A stretch of 64,000 nt of DNA from Sporobolomyces roseus (taxonomy: Eukaryota > Basidiomycota > Microbotryomycetes > Sporidiobolales > Sporidiobolaceae). Where the stretch lies: NCBI GenBank assembly GCA_016617785.1, contig JADILM010000009.1:682001-746000 (forward strand). Direction: 5' to 3'. The notes below the pieces were generated by a model. The model did not search any database and was not told the origin of the DNA. It saw only the letters and a program-made list of their open reading frames with translations. Of this stretch, positions 33,601 to 45,033 are shown one piece after another; position 1 is the stretch's first letter; every line of letters begins with the position of its first letter. The translations under genes and the position numbers were made by a program.

Positions 33601-34950
33601 TATAGATGGTCGACTGCATGGGAACTGCTCTCTGGAACACTGAGAATGCTTCACTCTTCGCCGATGCTGCGGATACTCCTCTTCCCTGTGCTGACGCTCT
33701 CTGGGTGAGCTGCGACTTTCTTCCACTGCTTCTTCCCGACAATACTGACCCGCCCTGAGCATCTCCTTGTAGAACGCCTCAACCGCTTTACTCTGGCAAT
33801 CTGTCTACCGACCCGCACTCGCTCCAGCTGTCTCTCCTACCACTTCTTCAGCGATTCGCCATGTCTGCTCCTCATCACCCTCCGACTCTGCCCTCTCCCT
33901 CGCCCTCTCAAAGAACGTATTCGCCCTCTCAATCGTACTAGCCGCAGTTCACGCTCTCGGATGGACTCGAGAACATGCGAGATGGACCGAGAAGAGCTTG
34001 TTGACTGGATTTGACTTGCTCGATGGACAAGACGTGAAAGTCAAGGAAGAAGAGATGGAGCAGGTGGACGAATCGCAAGCTGCGTTGGGAAGAGGACTCG
34101 ATTATTACCAGGTGAGCAACCACTTTCGCTCAAAGTCCCCAAGCCGCACCTGCTGACTCGCGCCGTCCTACTACAGGATCACGTCTTGCTTCCCGCTTCG
34201 ATGCTCGCGAGAATGGACGAACCGAACGTGACCGCTGAGAATGGCTCGATGGCTTTCATGCTACACTTGGCTGCTCTCACGCATCGCTTACCGCTCCGAA
34301 TCCTTCAGGTCAGTCTTCCACTCCGCTGTATCGTGCTGTCCCGACTTGTGGATTGACTCGGAATGATCTTGATTCAGCCCCTCGCTCGAATCTCTTCTCG
34401 ATCTTCGTCCTCCTCAACTCTCGCGGCTCTCCATACCTGGTCGACTCGACAATGCGGTACTATCGCTCGTGAAACCCTCTATCACGCTGGTCAACTCTTC
34501 GGCCTCTCCTGCTCGAGCTCGACCAGTTCAACAACGGGAACCGAAAGTCCCCTCGAACCCTTCGCACTCTTCTACTCTACGCTCGCCATCGTAGCTTGGA
34601 TCAAAGAGAGCTCGTCTGACGATGTCAAGATGGAAACTTCATCAGGAGGAGGAGGAGGAGAACTCGCACTCGACATCCTCCGAGATCGTACCGATCCGGC
34701 TCTCGTTGCTTTCTTCTCTCCTTGCTCTTTCAACATAACTCCCACTCTTTCGAACCTCGGACGATTGACGGATAGGGATACGGCGAACAGGGTGTTGAGG
34801 ATGGCAGCGAGCAAGTTGATGGGTTTGAAGTGTTGGAAAGTTGGAGAGAGTTTAGGCAAGACTCTGATGGAAGTCGTCGCAAGGGAAGAGACGGAAGCTT
34901 TGACGGCAATGACGATCTCGAATGGCAACGGGATGAAAGTGGAGAAATAG
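30699..34950 (+). CDS. Transcription factor with two C2H2 fingers, a Zn2Cys6 cluster and a fungal-specific TF domain
   Basis: The start at ATG 30699 gives MVRSEPTSADFDPARPFVCS. Exons begin 30699-30758, 30840-30866, 30996-31020, 31181-31454, 31527-33138, 33206-33317, 33379 onward, with further introns to the stop at 34948-34950. The first C2H2 finger, CSECSSRYTRQEHLDRH, is split over three tiny exons; the second is CDTCGKGFARKDILKRHQQGH. A binuclear zinc cluster follows: CARCRSSKLRCDGELPC with the remaining two cysteines after it in the standard spacing. A long Ser/Pro/Gln-rich linker leads to a fungal_trans-type domain (LLELFVQLYFDKYHSLFPLL, TWDP, LVLAVASVGARY). It is a nuclear DNA-binding regulator; targets unknown. 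It is close to nothing that would identify a pathway. Confidence 0.85.
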
Positions 34951-35432
34951 AATGAGCTTGTTTTGCGTTGTATAGACTTTTTTGCTTTCTGCTCTTCTCC
35001 GTTCTCTTGAATCTACCCCTTGCCTACTTCACTGTCACGTTTTACCACTACCTCTCTCGCTCTCATGTTGTGTGTCAATACCTCTCTTTGTCCTCCGTCA
35101 CGTTCCTGTCGACAGTCAGAGAGTGCAAAACAGAAATTTCCCACTTTGCTCTCGTTCAAGCGGCTCCGTCTTTTTTTATCCCACGACTCTGTTATACCTG
35201 ACCCATCTGTCATCGTGGAATCGTGCTCTGTGTCAAGATAGGAGGTGTCGGACGTTGTCAGGAGGTTCCCACGAGGTTTCTCACTCTCTATAACCGGTTC
35301 CACAAATTCCGAGGATACAACTTGCTCGTCTTCCCTTTACTCTCTCCTCTCCCTCTCTCCTCTCCGTTTCTTACCCTGTCGTGTTCGCTGCGTTCTTCCT
35401 TATAGTACCACGCGAACGTCCATTCCTCAGCA
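34951..35432. other. Spacer between zinc-finger factor and FLG-TLDV gene 1
   Basis: Both flanking genes are on the + strand. CT-rich, with no motif that I recognise. Confidence 0.3.
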
Positions 35433-36874
35433 ATGTCTTTCGCCGTGACTGTCGACGGCGCCAAAGGCCATCACTCAGTCGCAGCGCACTTCCAAGCACT
35501 ACTAGAAGAGTACAACCAAACACAATCTCCCGCTTTCAAGATTGAAGCCATTTTCCTCGGTGAGTCGAACACTCGGAATCGCTCAGAGTTTATATAGCCC
35601 CAACCTGAATACATGGTTATTCTCGCTCTCGCAGGCGATATCGCGCTGTGCTTCGCTTATTCTGGAGGCAGAGCACCCGACGGCGTCTACTGGATCAACA
35701 ATAACGAGCTCTATCTATCGGTACCCGGACATGTCGCTGTGAGATAATTACTTTCTTTCTGTTTCCCCAGGAATCTGAATCGCACTCACTCAGCTCTTGC
35801 TTGCTCATCTCTTCGTCTGCTAGACTGTTGATGTCCTCCTCTTTATGCCTGAGTCTCCGATCTTGACTCGAGATGAGCGCGAAGCGAAGATCGGTGCGGC
35901 TACAGCTTGGATCAAGACTTGCTCCATCGAAAGCGCCGGTCGCGAATGCCCTCAACCCGTCGATCATGAGGCATTCTATTCCAGTATGGTTCAGTGCGCT
36001 CACTTCCTCTCTCACTGTAAGACAAGGCTCTCAGCTGAGAAACTCTGGCGGTATAGGAAAAACTCGGGAGGCAACGATCCTATCGTCCCCTATGCTATTC
36101 ACGTCGACAGTGCCCCTCCACTCTCAGATATTGGAATGTGGGCAGAGACGGATCTTCCTGTTTCTCACGGACCAAACAGGCCCAAGATCAAGGTCAAGAT
36201 AGCTTCGAGCGGTCTGCTTCTTATGCGTCTGATCGAGCGCATCAAACAAGAGACGATGCGTGATGAAATCGACTTACAGACTCGTCGAGACGACAGGCTC
36301 CGCAACACACTTCATCGTGATCGCAGAAGCGAACAAGTTCGGTTACTTCGTCTTCTCGTCGAAGGCTTGGTAGTCGCTCAGTCCCACAACGTTGCGATAT
36401 CGGAGCGCATTCTACCTACTACTCTCTCTCGAGGTCTTACCGATCCTGATACACTCTTGATGCACGCCGATCTATACAAAGGAAAGTCAATTCTCAACAA
36501 TCAGTTAGCTTCTGACGAGGCACGATGGCAAATGAAGATCGAGGGAAGGGAGCACGACCTGGCTCGTCTACAACAGTTGGGCAGAAAGAACTTGGCGTCA
36601 TTTCGATTCGTCCGTCGATGGGTTCGTTCCTCTTTCGTGATCGACATCTTTCCGCTGGTAGCATTCAAAGCTGACACCTTGTCTGGGAGTCAGCTCAAGC
36701 TCACCGCCTTTATGCCAATAATTGAACAAGCGATCTTTGTGCAGCGTCGCAAAAGAGCAGCTCGAGACTCGGTAAGTCCCAAAATTCTCTCTCTTTGAAA
36801 TCATTGCCTTTATTCGCCTCGACGGCATCTGCAACAGGGCAATCCTTACATCCCTCGTCCCCGCTACACCTAAG
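35433..36874 (+). CDS. FLG-TLDV family member 1, unknown function
   Basis: Exons 35433-35559, 35635-35738, 35824 to about 36615, a probable further exon from about 36688 to 36772, and a last exon ending GNPYIPRPRYT with stop at 36872-36874; about 375-400 residues. No known domain. Related sequences lie at 45871-47237 (-) and at 63612 onward (+). Shared features are an N-terminal helix (HFQALLEEYNQTQ), a first intron in phase 1 exactly after FLG, a second in phase 0 exactly before T[VL]DV, then W-I-K, a block LLLMRLIERIKQET, EQVRLLRLL, YKGKSILNNQLAS-EARWQ and LARLQQLGRKNLASFRFVRRW. The C-terminal third is helical and charged. No signal peptide or membrane segment. Function cannot be inferred. 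Confidence 0.75.
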
Positions 36875-37214
36875 AGCTCCCAGATTCTCAGCGTCCATTG
36901 ACGGTCTCTTCGCCTCCCCCATTTTGTGTCGTTCAGCCTTTACTCCCCTTCTTCGTTGTAGTTTCCTTTGTTTTCCTCCTCGTGATCGATTCGGTGATTT
37001 GTGCCTCTCGAACTCCGTAGGCAGTTGCGCGAGGTTTAAAAGCCTTTGTCGAAATCATTCTATAGCCGATACTCGCTTCACCATCATAGACTCGTCGAGA
37101 TCCATATTCGACTGAGAGCGACTACTATTGACAACAAGAGCATAGCGAGGGGGTAAAAGAGTCGGTAAAGAAAGACTTGTACAAAAAGACTGATGTTTCG
37201 AGAAAAGTTGCAAC
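36875..37214. other. Convergent 3' region
   Basis: This lies between FLG-TLDV gene 1 (+) and the coiled-coil gene (-). No gene is recognised. Confidence 0.3.
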
Positions 37215-38059
37215 TCAAGAAGCAGTTGCTTGACCGTTTGAACCGAAAGTGAGCTTGATACGTTTCGGCTGTGGCGCTTGCTGGAGATCAGGATCAAGTT
37301 CTGCTATTCGCTTCGAGGATGAGGAAGAGGAAGGTTCTAGATTCGTCGTGGGAGGGGGAGGAGCGAAGTTCTGCAGTTTCGAAAAAGTGTCAAATTCTCA
37401 TCTCGCGACTAGAGCAAGGAGAGAGAGGAACACATACGATAGTTTGTTGATTCGAGTCGACTCCGAACTCCTCCTCTAATTGTCTCCTTCTGTTCGATTC
37501 CTCCTGTTCCAAATCCTCTTCTTCTCGTTTCCCTCCACCTTCCTCCTCTTCATTCTCCTCTTCATCCTCTGAGAATAGATCGTCCTTCTTCGGTCTGAGA
37601 TGCTTGTAGTCCGAGTCGTAGATCTGATCGATAATCAGGCTGCAGCGAGGGAGAGAAGTGAGCGAGAGTTTTCGTTTGCGAAAAAGAGATAGAGAGGTGG
37701 ACTTGCTCTACTTCATCCTGTAATTTCTGTTGTTTCGCTTCTTTCTCTGCCAATTCCAATGTCAGATCTTTCCTAGCCTAGTGCATGTACGTCGAAACGA
37801 GGGAGAGAGGAGGGGATCAGTTCCCTGCCCCACTTGATCACCTCGATTCCAACGAGAAGGAGGGGATGCCTACCTCTAAGGATTGAAAGTATTTCTTCTG
37901 TATCTTTAGGTACTTAGCTTTCAATTTGAATCGTTTGAGCAAGTCGGGAGGGTTGCCAATTATTCCAGTTTGAGATTGAGGAGGAGGTAATCCTTTCCCA
38001 CCGTGCTGAGGGTGAGTAGGGTAGGCCGAGTAAGTACTGGATGAACTAGGTGATGCCAT
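37215..38059 (-). CDS. Small coiled-coil nuclear protein, possibly INO80E/Iec3-like
   Basis: Exons 38059-37874, 37777-37707, 37639-37438 and 37370-37215 join to 204 residues. The core is a coiled coil: LLKRFKLKAKYLKIQKKYFQ, then ARKDLTLELAEKEAKQQKLQ, then DLIIDQIYDSDYKHLRPKK. An acidic Glu-rich stretch and a Ser/Pro tail with the basic motif PKRIKLTF follow, which could be a nuclear localisation signal. The pattern of a Lys/Tyr-rich helix, a second helix and a hydrophobic L-I-I-D ending resembles the INO80E/Iec3 type of chromatin-remodeller subunit, but the match is weak and I would not rely on it. The second intron (37706-37640) only keeps frame if it starts with GC (GCAAGT), making it a GC-AG intron. 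Confidence 0.65.
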
Positions 38060-38304
38060 CCAACTAGTGGGTGAGTGGTGTTAGCGAGGAGAGGGGGGGA
38101 GCCTTGTCTCCTCTCTCTCTCACGCTCTCTTGTCCTTGTCCTTGATCTCTTCACTTTTGCTTTCAGTCTCTCTCTCTCTCCCTCTCTCTCTTCCTAGTCC
38201 GTACTATACCCCTTCCCCAGCCCGCCCATCTCTCTCTCCCTTAGCCTCGTTTCCTTTTTCCTCCTTCTTTCCCACTTCCTACTCCACTCCCACTCCCACT
38301 CAAG
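38060..38304. promoter_or_regulatory. Short divergent promoter
   Basis: Only about 245 bases separate the start codons of the coiled-coil gene (-) and the PUB1-like gene (+). The stretch is dominated by CT tracts (TCTCTCTC runs at 38165-38200), a common core-promoter feature in basidiomycetes. Confidence 0.45.
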
Positions 38305-39983
38305 ATGGATCAGTTCCCAGCACAAGTTCCAGCGCCCTATGGTCAACCGTAAGTTACCCCCTTCCCTCCCTAACAAGAGGAATTGGTGAAACTAATTCCT
38401 AATTGAATCGTCTCTTTCCGCCCCCTTTGAATAGTTCATTGTTAGGACCAGGTGGTGAACCTCCCAAGCGTGCTCATTTGTACGTCGGAAACTTGAGTCC
38501 TAGAGTCACAGAGTACATGTTGCAAGAAATCTTTGCTGTAGCTGGTCAGTTTCTCGAATCTCCCTCTCTCATCCCCTGCTAGGTACTGATTTGGGAGGGA
38601 GATTCTGGTACTAGGTCCTGTATTGGGAGTCAAGATTATTCCTGATAGGAATTTTCAACATGGTGGTGCCAACTACGGGTGAGTTCCAACTTAGAATCTT
38701 TCTCCTCTCGTCTTTTTCGGCTCTCGAACCCCCCTCGAAACTAACTCACTCGATATCGTTCTAGCTTCGTCGAATACCACGAGATGCACTCTGCCGAAAC
38801 CGCTTTACAGACTCTTTCTGGACGACGAATTTTCGACATGGAAATCCGTTGCAACTGGGCATATCAAAACACGAATCAAACGAAAGAAGATTTGACCAAC
38901 CACTTCCACTTGTTCGTTGGAGATCTCTCCCCCGAAATCAATGACGCAGTCCTTCAGAAAGCTTTCGAAGCGTTCGGCACTCTATCCGACGCGAGGGTGA
39001 TGTGGGATATGAACACTGGCAAGAGTAGGGGTTATGGGTTCTTGGCGTTCAGGGATAGGACCGATGCGGAACAGGCGATCGCGGCGATGAATGGAGAGTG
39101 GTTGGGTTCGAGGGCGATTAGGTGTAATTGGGCGAATCAGAAGAATAATCAGGCGGGTCAACCGGGGATGCCGAGTGGAAGTAACGCTTCTGGAAGTGGA
39201 ATGGGGGGTCCTATGGGTGGATCAGGTGGTGGAAGTGGTGGAGGAGGTGGAAACGTGAGTTTTTCACTTGAAAGCTTCTCACTCGAGTTCACCTGAACTG
39301 ACTGTGTTGCGTTTGAGTGTGATCAGTACGAATCAGTAGTGAATCAATCTGGATCCTTCAACACTACAATCTACGTCGGCAACCTAGTACCCTTCGTCTC
39401 CCAATCCGACCTGATCCCTTTGTTTCAAGGATTCGGTTACATCGTCGAAATCCGTATGCAACCCGATCGAGGATTCGCATTCATCAAACTCGACTCTCAC
39501 GAGAACGCTGCGAACGCGATCGTCAACTTGCAAGGTACGATGGTTCATGGTAGAGGGTTGAAATGTAGTTGGGGTAAAGATAGGAATGAAGGAGGAGGAG
39601 GAGGAGGAGGAGGGGGAGGAGGAGGAGGACTCCCTCCTCAATCACAGAGTTTCGGTTCAGTGCGTCTAAGTCTTTCAAGTCATCTCTCGAAAGCAAGACC
39701 TGATGATTTCGTGTTCTTGGCGCAGTACGCACCCCCTCCTCAATCTCAACAACCCTCGTACGGTGCTCCTATGCCTCAACAAGGTGCTCCTCCTCAAGCA
39801 GGTGGAGATCCTAACGCTGCAATGGCCGCTTGGCAAGCTCAATACGGTGCTCAATGGGCTGCTTGTGAGTCACGCGGAAAGCGACCACTTCAACGAAATC
39901 AATCCTTGACTGATGAAGTGTTGTTTCGCGACTTGTTCACAGATCAACAACAGCAACAAGCAATGGGAGCACCTCCTGCCTAA
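38305..39983 (+). CDS. PUB1: Pub1/TIA-1-type RNA-binding protein with three RRMs
   Basis: Seven exons, 38305-38348, 38435-38544, 38615-38678, 38765-39254, 39327-39659, 39726-39864 and 39943-39983, all in phase. RRM1 carries RNP2 LYVGNLSP and, across an intron, the RNP1 equivalent GGANYGFVEY. RRM2 has LFVGDLSPEI and RGYGFLAF. RRM3 has IYVGNLVPFV and RGFAFIKL. Each RRM ends in the CNWA or CSWG signature typical of TIA-1/Pub1. A Gly/Ser linker follows RRM2, a GGA-repeat-coded polyglycine tract follows RRM3, and the C-terminus is Gln/Pro/Ala-rich and prion-like. Family members bind U-rich mRNA, control stability and join stress granules. Confidence 0.93.
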
Positions 39984-41291
39984 CGCGACTCTCATCTAGA
40001 TCTCAGTCTCGTCTCGTCGTCAATCAATGTCTGTCTTCTCTCGTCAAGTTCTCTTCAAGGTTCTCTCAAAGCTTTCAATCGTCTTCTCTTCTCCTTTCTC
40101 CATTCATATTTTGGGTTATTACTTCTCTCTATCTCCTTCCCCTCTCCACTCAGTACACCTCCTCCAACCTCACCCCCTCAAACGTTTTCATATCCACTTT
40201 CTATCTCTCCCTAAGTTACTTCGCTCGCAAAACCTATTCTCTCTCTCTTCTCTGTAATAGACCCTCGTTACCCTTCTCTTCTCTACCTTACTCGCAAACT
40301 CACACCCAAAATCCTCTATTCACTGTCGTCGATTTTATTTGTTCTCCCCCTTTATTTTTTTAGTTTCTCTCGTCGGTTACCAGGGCTCTCTCCTGATCGT
40401 TACTTTGCAATGCGTCTCTTTCTCTCCTTTGTCTTTAGTTCAGACGAGTTTGAAGAAATTGCGAAAATTGCGAACACATTCTTGACTTTCGAGTTCCGAA
40501 TCACCTTCGACCTTCCCCCTCACTGCAGCTCATTCATTCACCTCTTCAAGACAACCCAACAAATCTAGCTCAAGCTACAAGTAGATAGACTAGTCAAGGG
40601 AGCAGCTTATTCAGGTCGACGATCTTCGTCCTCCACTCCCAATCTCCACTTTTGCCTCACTCTTCTCCCTCCCCTCGTCCAGCTACTCCGCTTGCACCAG
40701 ATCAAGCTACAGCTACTCTCTACTTCAGTCCGACCTCAGCTACAGCCAGCGACAGCGTCGGCTGAGATTGGAAGAGTGACTAGGATTCAACTTCTCTTTC
40801 TCCAGATTAAACAAAATCTTCCTCTCAACCTCGGTCAATTCAAGTCAAGCAGTCAAAGAAGGGGACAAATCAGGTAAGCTCTCTTGATATACTCGAGAGC
40901 GTATCGGAGTCGAAGCGGAGATTGGGACGCATCACGCTAACTCTCTCTCTTTGAACCCTTGTGTGTCAAAATAGTGTTTAGCCTCGCTTCTCCTCTCCCT
41001 CCCTCAAACTCCGATTCCGTGGATCGAGTGTGGTTCATCTCTCATTAACAAGGATGGTGAGTAATCCTCCCTTTCGCCGATGTTGGTCCGAGGAATCGAG
41101 GAGGGAATGTATGCTGATCATTCATGCTTCAACTCTCCTTCTTCTCCTCTCCGTTTTTTCCCCAACTACTTCTCACATAGACTCGCTCGACTTCTCTCCT
41201 GACCGATCCAGTCACAACAACAGCGACAGAAGAGAAGGGAGGCAGAGAGTTGAAGAAGAACGATTCGATTCCCGCCGTACCAGAATTCTCA
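39984..41291. promoter_or_regulatory. Long leader/promoter of zf-4CXXC_R1 gene
   Basis: About 1.3 kb with no convincing gene. Pyrimidine-rich just after the PUB1 stop. Good splice signals near 40873 (CAGGTAAGC) with an acceptor near 40975, and ATG directly followed by GTGAGT near 41054 with an acceptor near 41211, suggest one or two introns in the 5' untranslated leader of the next gene. Neither can be joined to the coding frame without a stop. Confidence 0.4.
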
Positions 41292-44200
41292 ATGCCACAA
41301 AGTAGTGCTGCTGGTTCAATCGATTCAACCCCAACCGCACCAGCTCAGAATGGAAGATTCAAGATCGTGTTCAAAGGTGTAGTGGATCAAGTGAGTTGAA
41401 TTTCGGGAAGTTTTCGAGTCATCGAGTCGAGTGAGCTGACGACGACGATGACTTATAACGAGAAAACAGTTACCACAAACCGTCTCTTCTCCTTTACCAC
41501 ACCCACCTTCCCCTTCTGCGCCAACCAATACTTCCTCAAACGCTATCCCATCTTCATCTCGCTCAATATCTCCCGATTCAGAATTACCTTTCGCCCTCTC
41601 TTCTGCACCCGCTGTTCATTCAACCGCAGATTTACCAACAATGGGAGAAGATGAAGAGCCTCCAGTGAAGAAGGGAAAGAAAGGAAAGAAGTCGAAGAGA
41701 GCGGGAGGGAAAAAAGACAAAGTGAAAAAGGACAAGAAGGAGAAACTTGCAAGTTCGACGGCGATCGCTCAAGTTGCTGGAGAAGCAATAGAGGAGGAAG
41801 AGGAAACGACAGTACTTCTCGCTTCGACCTCTTCGGGGGCAACTCCGGGTGGGAGTGGTGGATTGAATCGAGTTTGTCATCATCACAAGAGTTTGACGAA
41901 AGGTGAAGTGAGGATGACTTGTCGGAATAATCCTGAATGTCGGACGATCTGGTGTCAATCTTGTATCGAAAAGTAGTGAGTCCCTCTTCCAATACTTTAC
42001 AGAATGATCTCGAGCTGATGAAAACATTGTGTCGTGAATAGTTATCTCGATTGTACACCCGAGAAAGTTTTCATCAACGATACGACTTTTGAATGTCCTG
42101 TTTGTTTGGATCGGTGTAAATGTGCGGGATGCAAGAAGAAGAGGAAAGAGATAGCGAAAGAGGCGAAAATTCAGAGCAAGAAGAAGAGTGGATCGATGAG
42201 GGGAACACCGAGGGCAACGAGTGTAGCCAACAGTAACTCAACAACGACAACTACGATGACCACCAGAAGATCGAATACTCCTGGGAACACAGTGGCGGTG
42301 GAAGCGAATGGAGAAGGAATGGAGAAGGTGAAGATGGAGGAAGTTGAAGAGGAGAATCAAGTTATGCCTTCACTGAGTCAAGTTCCACCGCCACCTTCAC
42401 TAGCCACTCGACGACCTTCTTTCCCAACCACAGTTCCATCAGATCCTCTCGCCGCTCCAAACGCCATGATCGACCCTTCTCTCCTCCCTCCCTCAGATCC
42501 CACTTCCCCTTCCGTCCATTCCGCCACTCCATCCACTTTCCCCCCTCATCCTCAACCACCAATCCCAACATCATCCGGTATCCTCAAGATTCGAGTGAAA
42601 CCCCCAAAACGTCCTCGAACGGATAAAGGTACTTTCGTCCCCGTTCCTTCACCAGTTCCCAATTCCGACCCTTCCTACGTTCCACACCACTACGTCCCAG
42701 AACCTACTTCTTACCCTTACGTCGCTGTTCCACCAAATCGACGAGGTGGACGAGGTGGGAATCGACGAGGAGCAGGTAGGAGAAATACTGCTACCATGAT
42801 TCAAGCGAATGAAGGAATCTCGGGTCCAGGGAGTGGTACTTCATTCTTTGGGAGACCTCCTTCTTTGGGTGGACCACAACAAGTGATTGGAGGAGGGGTC
42901 AGACCAAAGAGGACAAAGAAAGTTTCGAGTCAGTACGATGATTTTGCGGTTGAAGGAGTTCCTGCTTTCGGTGGTGGGACGACCCCTCCTCCGGGTGAGA
43001 TCGTGGAAGGAGAGAACGTAGGAGGTGGTAGATGGGGTGGGAACCGAAGAGGAGGGAGAACGAGACGGACTACAACGAATACTCTCGATTCTTCTTTCGA
43101 TCAACCTTCGGCCTCGACTTCGACGACAGTGACTCGGTCTACCAGCCTTCAATTACCGACTGCCGGAGGAGGAGGAGGAGGAGGATCGATCTTGATTGGA
43201 CCAGATGGGAAACGACGAAGACCAAGATTGAGCGGGTTGAGTTCTGCGAGTTCTTGCTCTTCAATCTCTTCTTCCGGGGATATCATGGATGAGGATGAAG
43301 AGTTTGAAGGATCGTACTGGGCGGAACAGGCAGAGAGGGAATCGGATCAGAGAGTTAGACATTGGTTATTGGTTCCTCCTACTGAGCCTCAACCGGTCCT
43401 AGCTGGGTTGGAGAGGAATTTGAGTGAAGGTGGTGGAGAGGAAGTTGGTTTCTCTCCGACGGCTACGAATGGAGGAGGAGATGGAGATGTCGAGATGGGG
43501 GAGAGGAAGAGGAAAGAGAAAGTGAAATGGATCGAGGGACCCGAGAGGAGGAGGAGGAGAGCGTTGGCACTGCAGAAGATGAAGGAGGAACAAGAAGGGA
43601 AAGAGTCGAACGAGATCAAGCGACCGTTGAAGAGATCGATGAGTTGGGACGCCGGAGAATCTGCTGGCAAGACGAGAGAGTGAGTCGTCAACGTTTCTCT
43701 CCCTCTGATTCGCCTGTAGATACTGAATTTCCTTGTCTGCGCTAGGCAATACAATCACTGCGAACCAATCAAGCCATTTGGAAACGGTTCTACTACGTCC
43801 TCCGCTTCCCTACCACCTCCATCTCCAGCTCGTAAACTCTCTCTTCCACCTCCTTCGCCCAACGTTCACAAGCCATCGTCGACTTGTTCCGAGCCAACTC
43901 CTCTGCAAACTGAATCTCCAATCTCATGTTCGGATCAACCACCTCCTTACGAATCTCATTTCCCCCCTTCCGCCGCCGCTCCTCTCCCGACTCAGACTCA
44001 GCGACCTCCAGCCATCGTTGTCTCTCCTGCATCGACCACCTCACAATCTCCTCAGATCCCTTCGATTCCCGCTCCCGTTTCCGCTCCTTCGACTGTACCT
44101 CCTTCTCGACCTCTCTCGACCCCTCTGACCTCCGAGCATGATCTGGAAGCAGACCTCGCAACTCGATCGACAGACGACATGAGACTCGGGCTTCGACTGC

Positions 44201-45033
44201 TCGATGCGATTCGAACTATCACGGGAACGAAACTCGCGATGGAAGCCATGGGAATCGCTCCTTCCGCTCTCCCGACTTCGACTTCTATTCCTCCTTCACC
44301 TTCGCCTTCAACCTCACCAGCTCTCGCTCCAACTCCCGTCGTCACTTCTCCCGTCAAACCCGAATCGGATGAATCTTCAGCACTTTCGTTACTCATCTCG
44401 CAAGAACACGCAGAATACGAAGCGATTCGACGAGAAGAACGACAACGACTGCTCGAAACTGCACTGGATCCCGAGAAAGTGTTCCGAACTGAAGCGAAAG
44501 GCAACGACGCTCACTTGTTAGAACGAGCTGCCGGATGGGGAGGAATGGATGTTGATTCAGATGAAGCTGAAGGTCGATTCAAGGAAGTCCCGGTTGGAGG
44601 TGGAGATGGGATGGACGAGTCAATGTTTGATTTCGAGTCTTTCTTGACTTCGGGATCGAAAGGAGAAGAAACGTCAACTTGGAATACTTCGACCACCAAT
44701 TCCACCACAGCATCTTCCTCCTCCGTCGTTTCTTCTTCTGCACCTACTCCAGCCCCCACCCACTCTTCTTCAGACGAACCCATGACTCCTTCCTCGAATC
44801 TCGCCGGTTCTCGACCTACCTCCCTCCCTCCTCCCGAAACTCCTCTCAAACCCATCTTCTCGGCTTCTCACTTCCTCGCTCCTACCGTCGACGAGCATCA
44901 ATTCTGGTCTCTACACGAAGGAGGTGGTGGAGCTGCGACTCCGACTAGAGGCTTGATCATCGAATCCGATTTCGATTTCCAGATCATCAACGGAGCTGCG
45001 AATTGGATTCCTCAAGATGAAGAAGTAAACTGA
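41292..45033 (+). CDS. Large zf-4CXXC_R1 (CDCA7/R1-like) zinc-finger protein
   Basis: Four exons, 41292-41390, 41470-41975, 42042-43679 and 43746-45033, join to 1,176 residues. Near residue 200 is a cysteine-rich domain of the R1/CDCA7 type: CHHHKSLTKGEVRMTC, then CRTIWCQSC, then, across an intron, FECPVCLDRCKCAGCKKKR. A Lys-rich stretch precedes it (VKKGKKGKKSKRAGGKKDK), suitable as nuclear localisation signal. The rest is long, Ser/Pro/Thr-rich and probably disordered. The C-terminal part has a helical segment (ALSLLISQEHAEYEAIRREE) and ends in an acidic tail. In animals and plants such domains bind DNA or chromatin and CDCA7 partners the remodeller HELLS; the role here is inferred to be nuclear. 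The start could lie upstream if an unseen exon exists. Confidence 0.8.

Noticed and set aside
36000..36053. Possible intron in the third exon of FLG-TLDV member 1 (GTAAGA donor near 36018)
   Set aside because: Removing the best GT-AG pairs introduces a stop or breaks the frame, whereas reading through keeps a single open frame.
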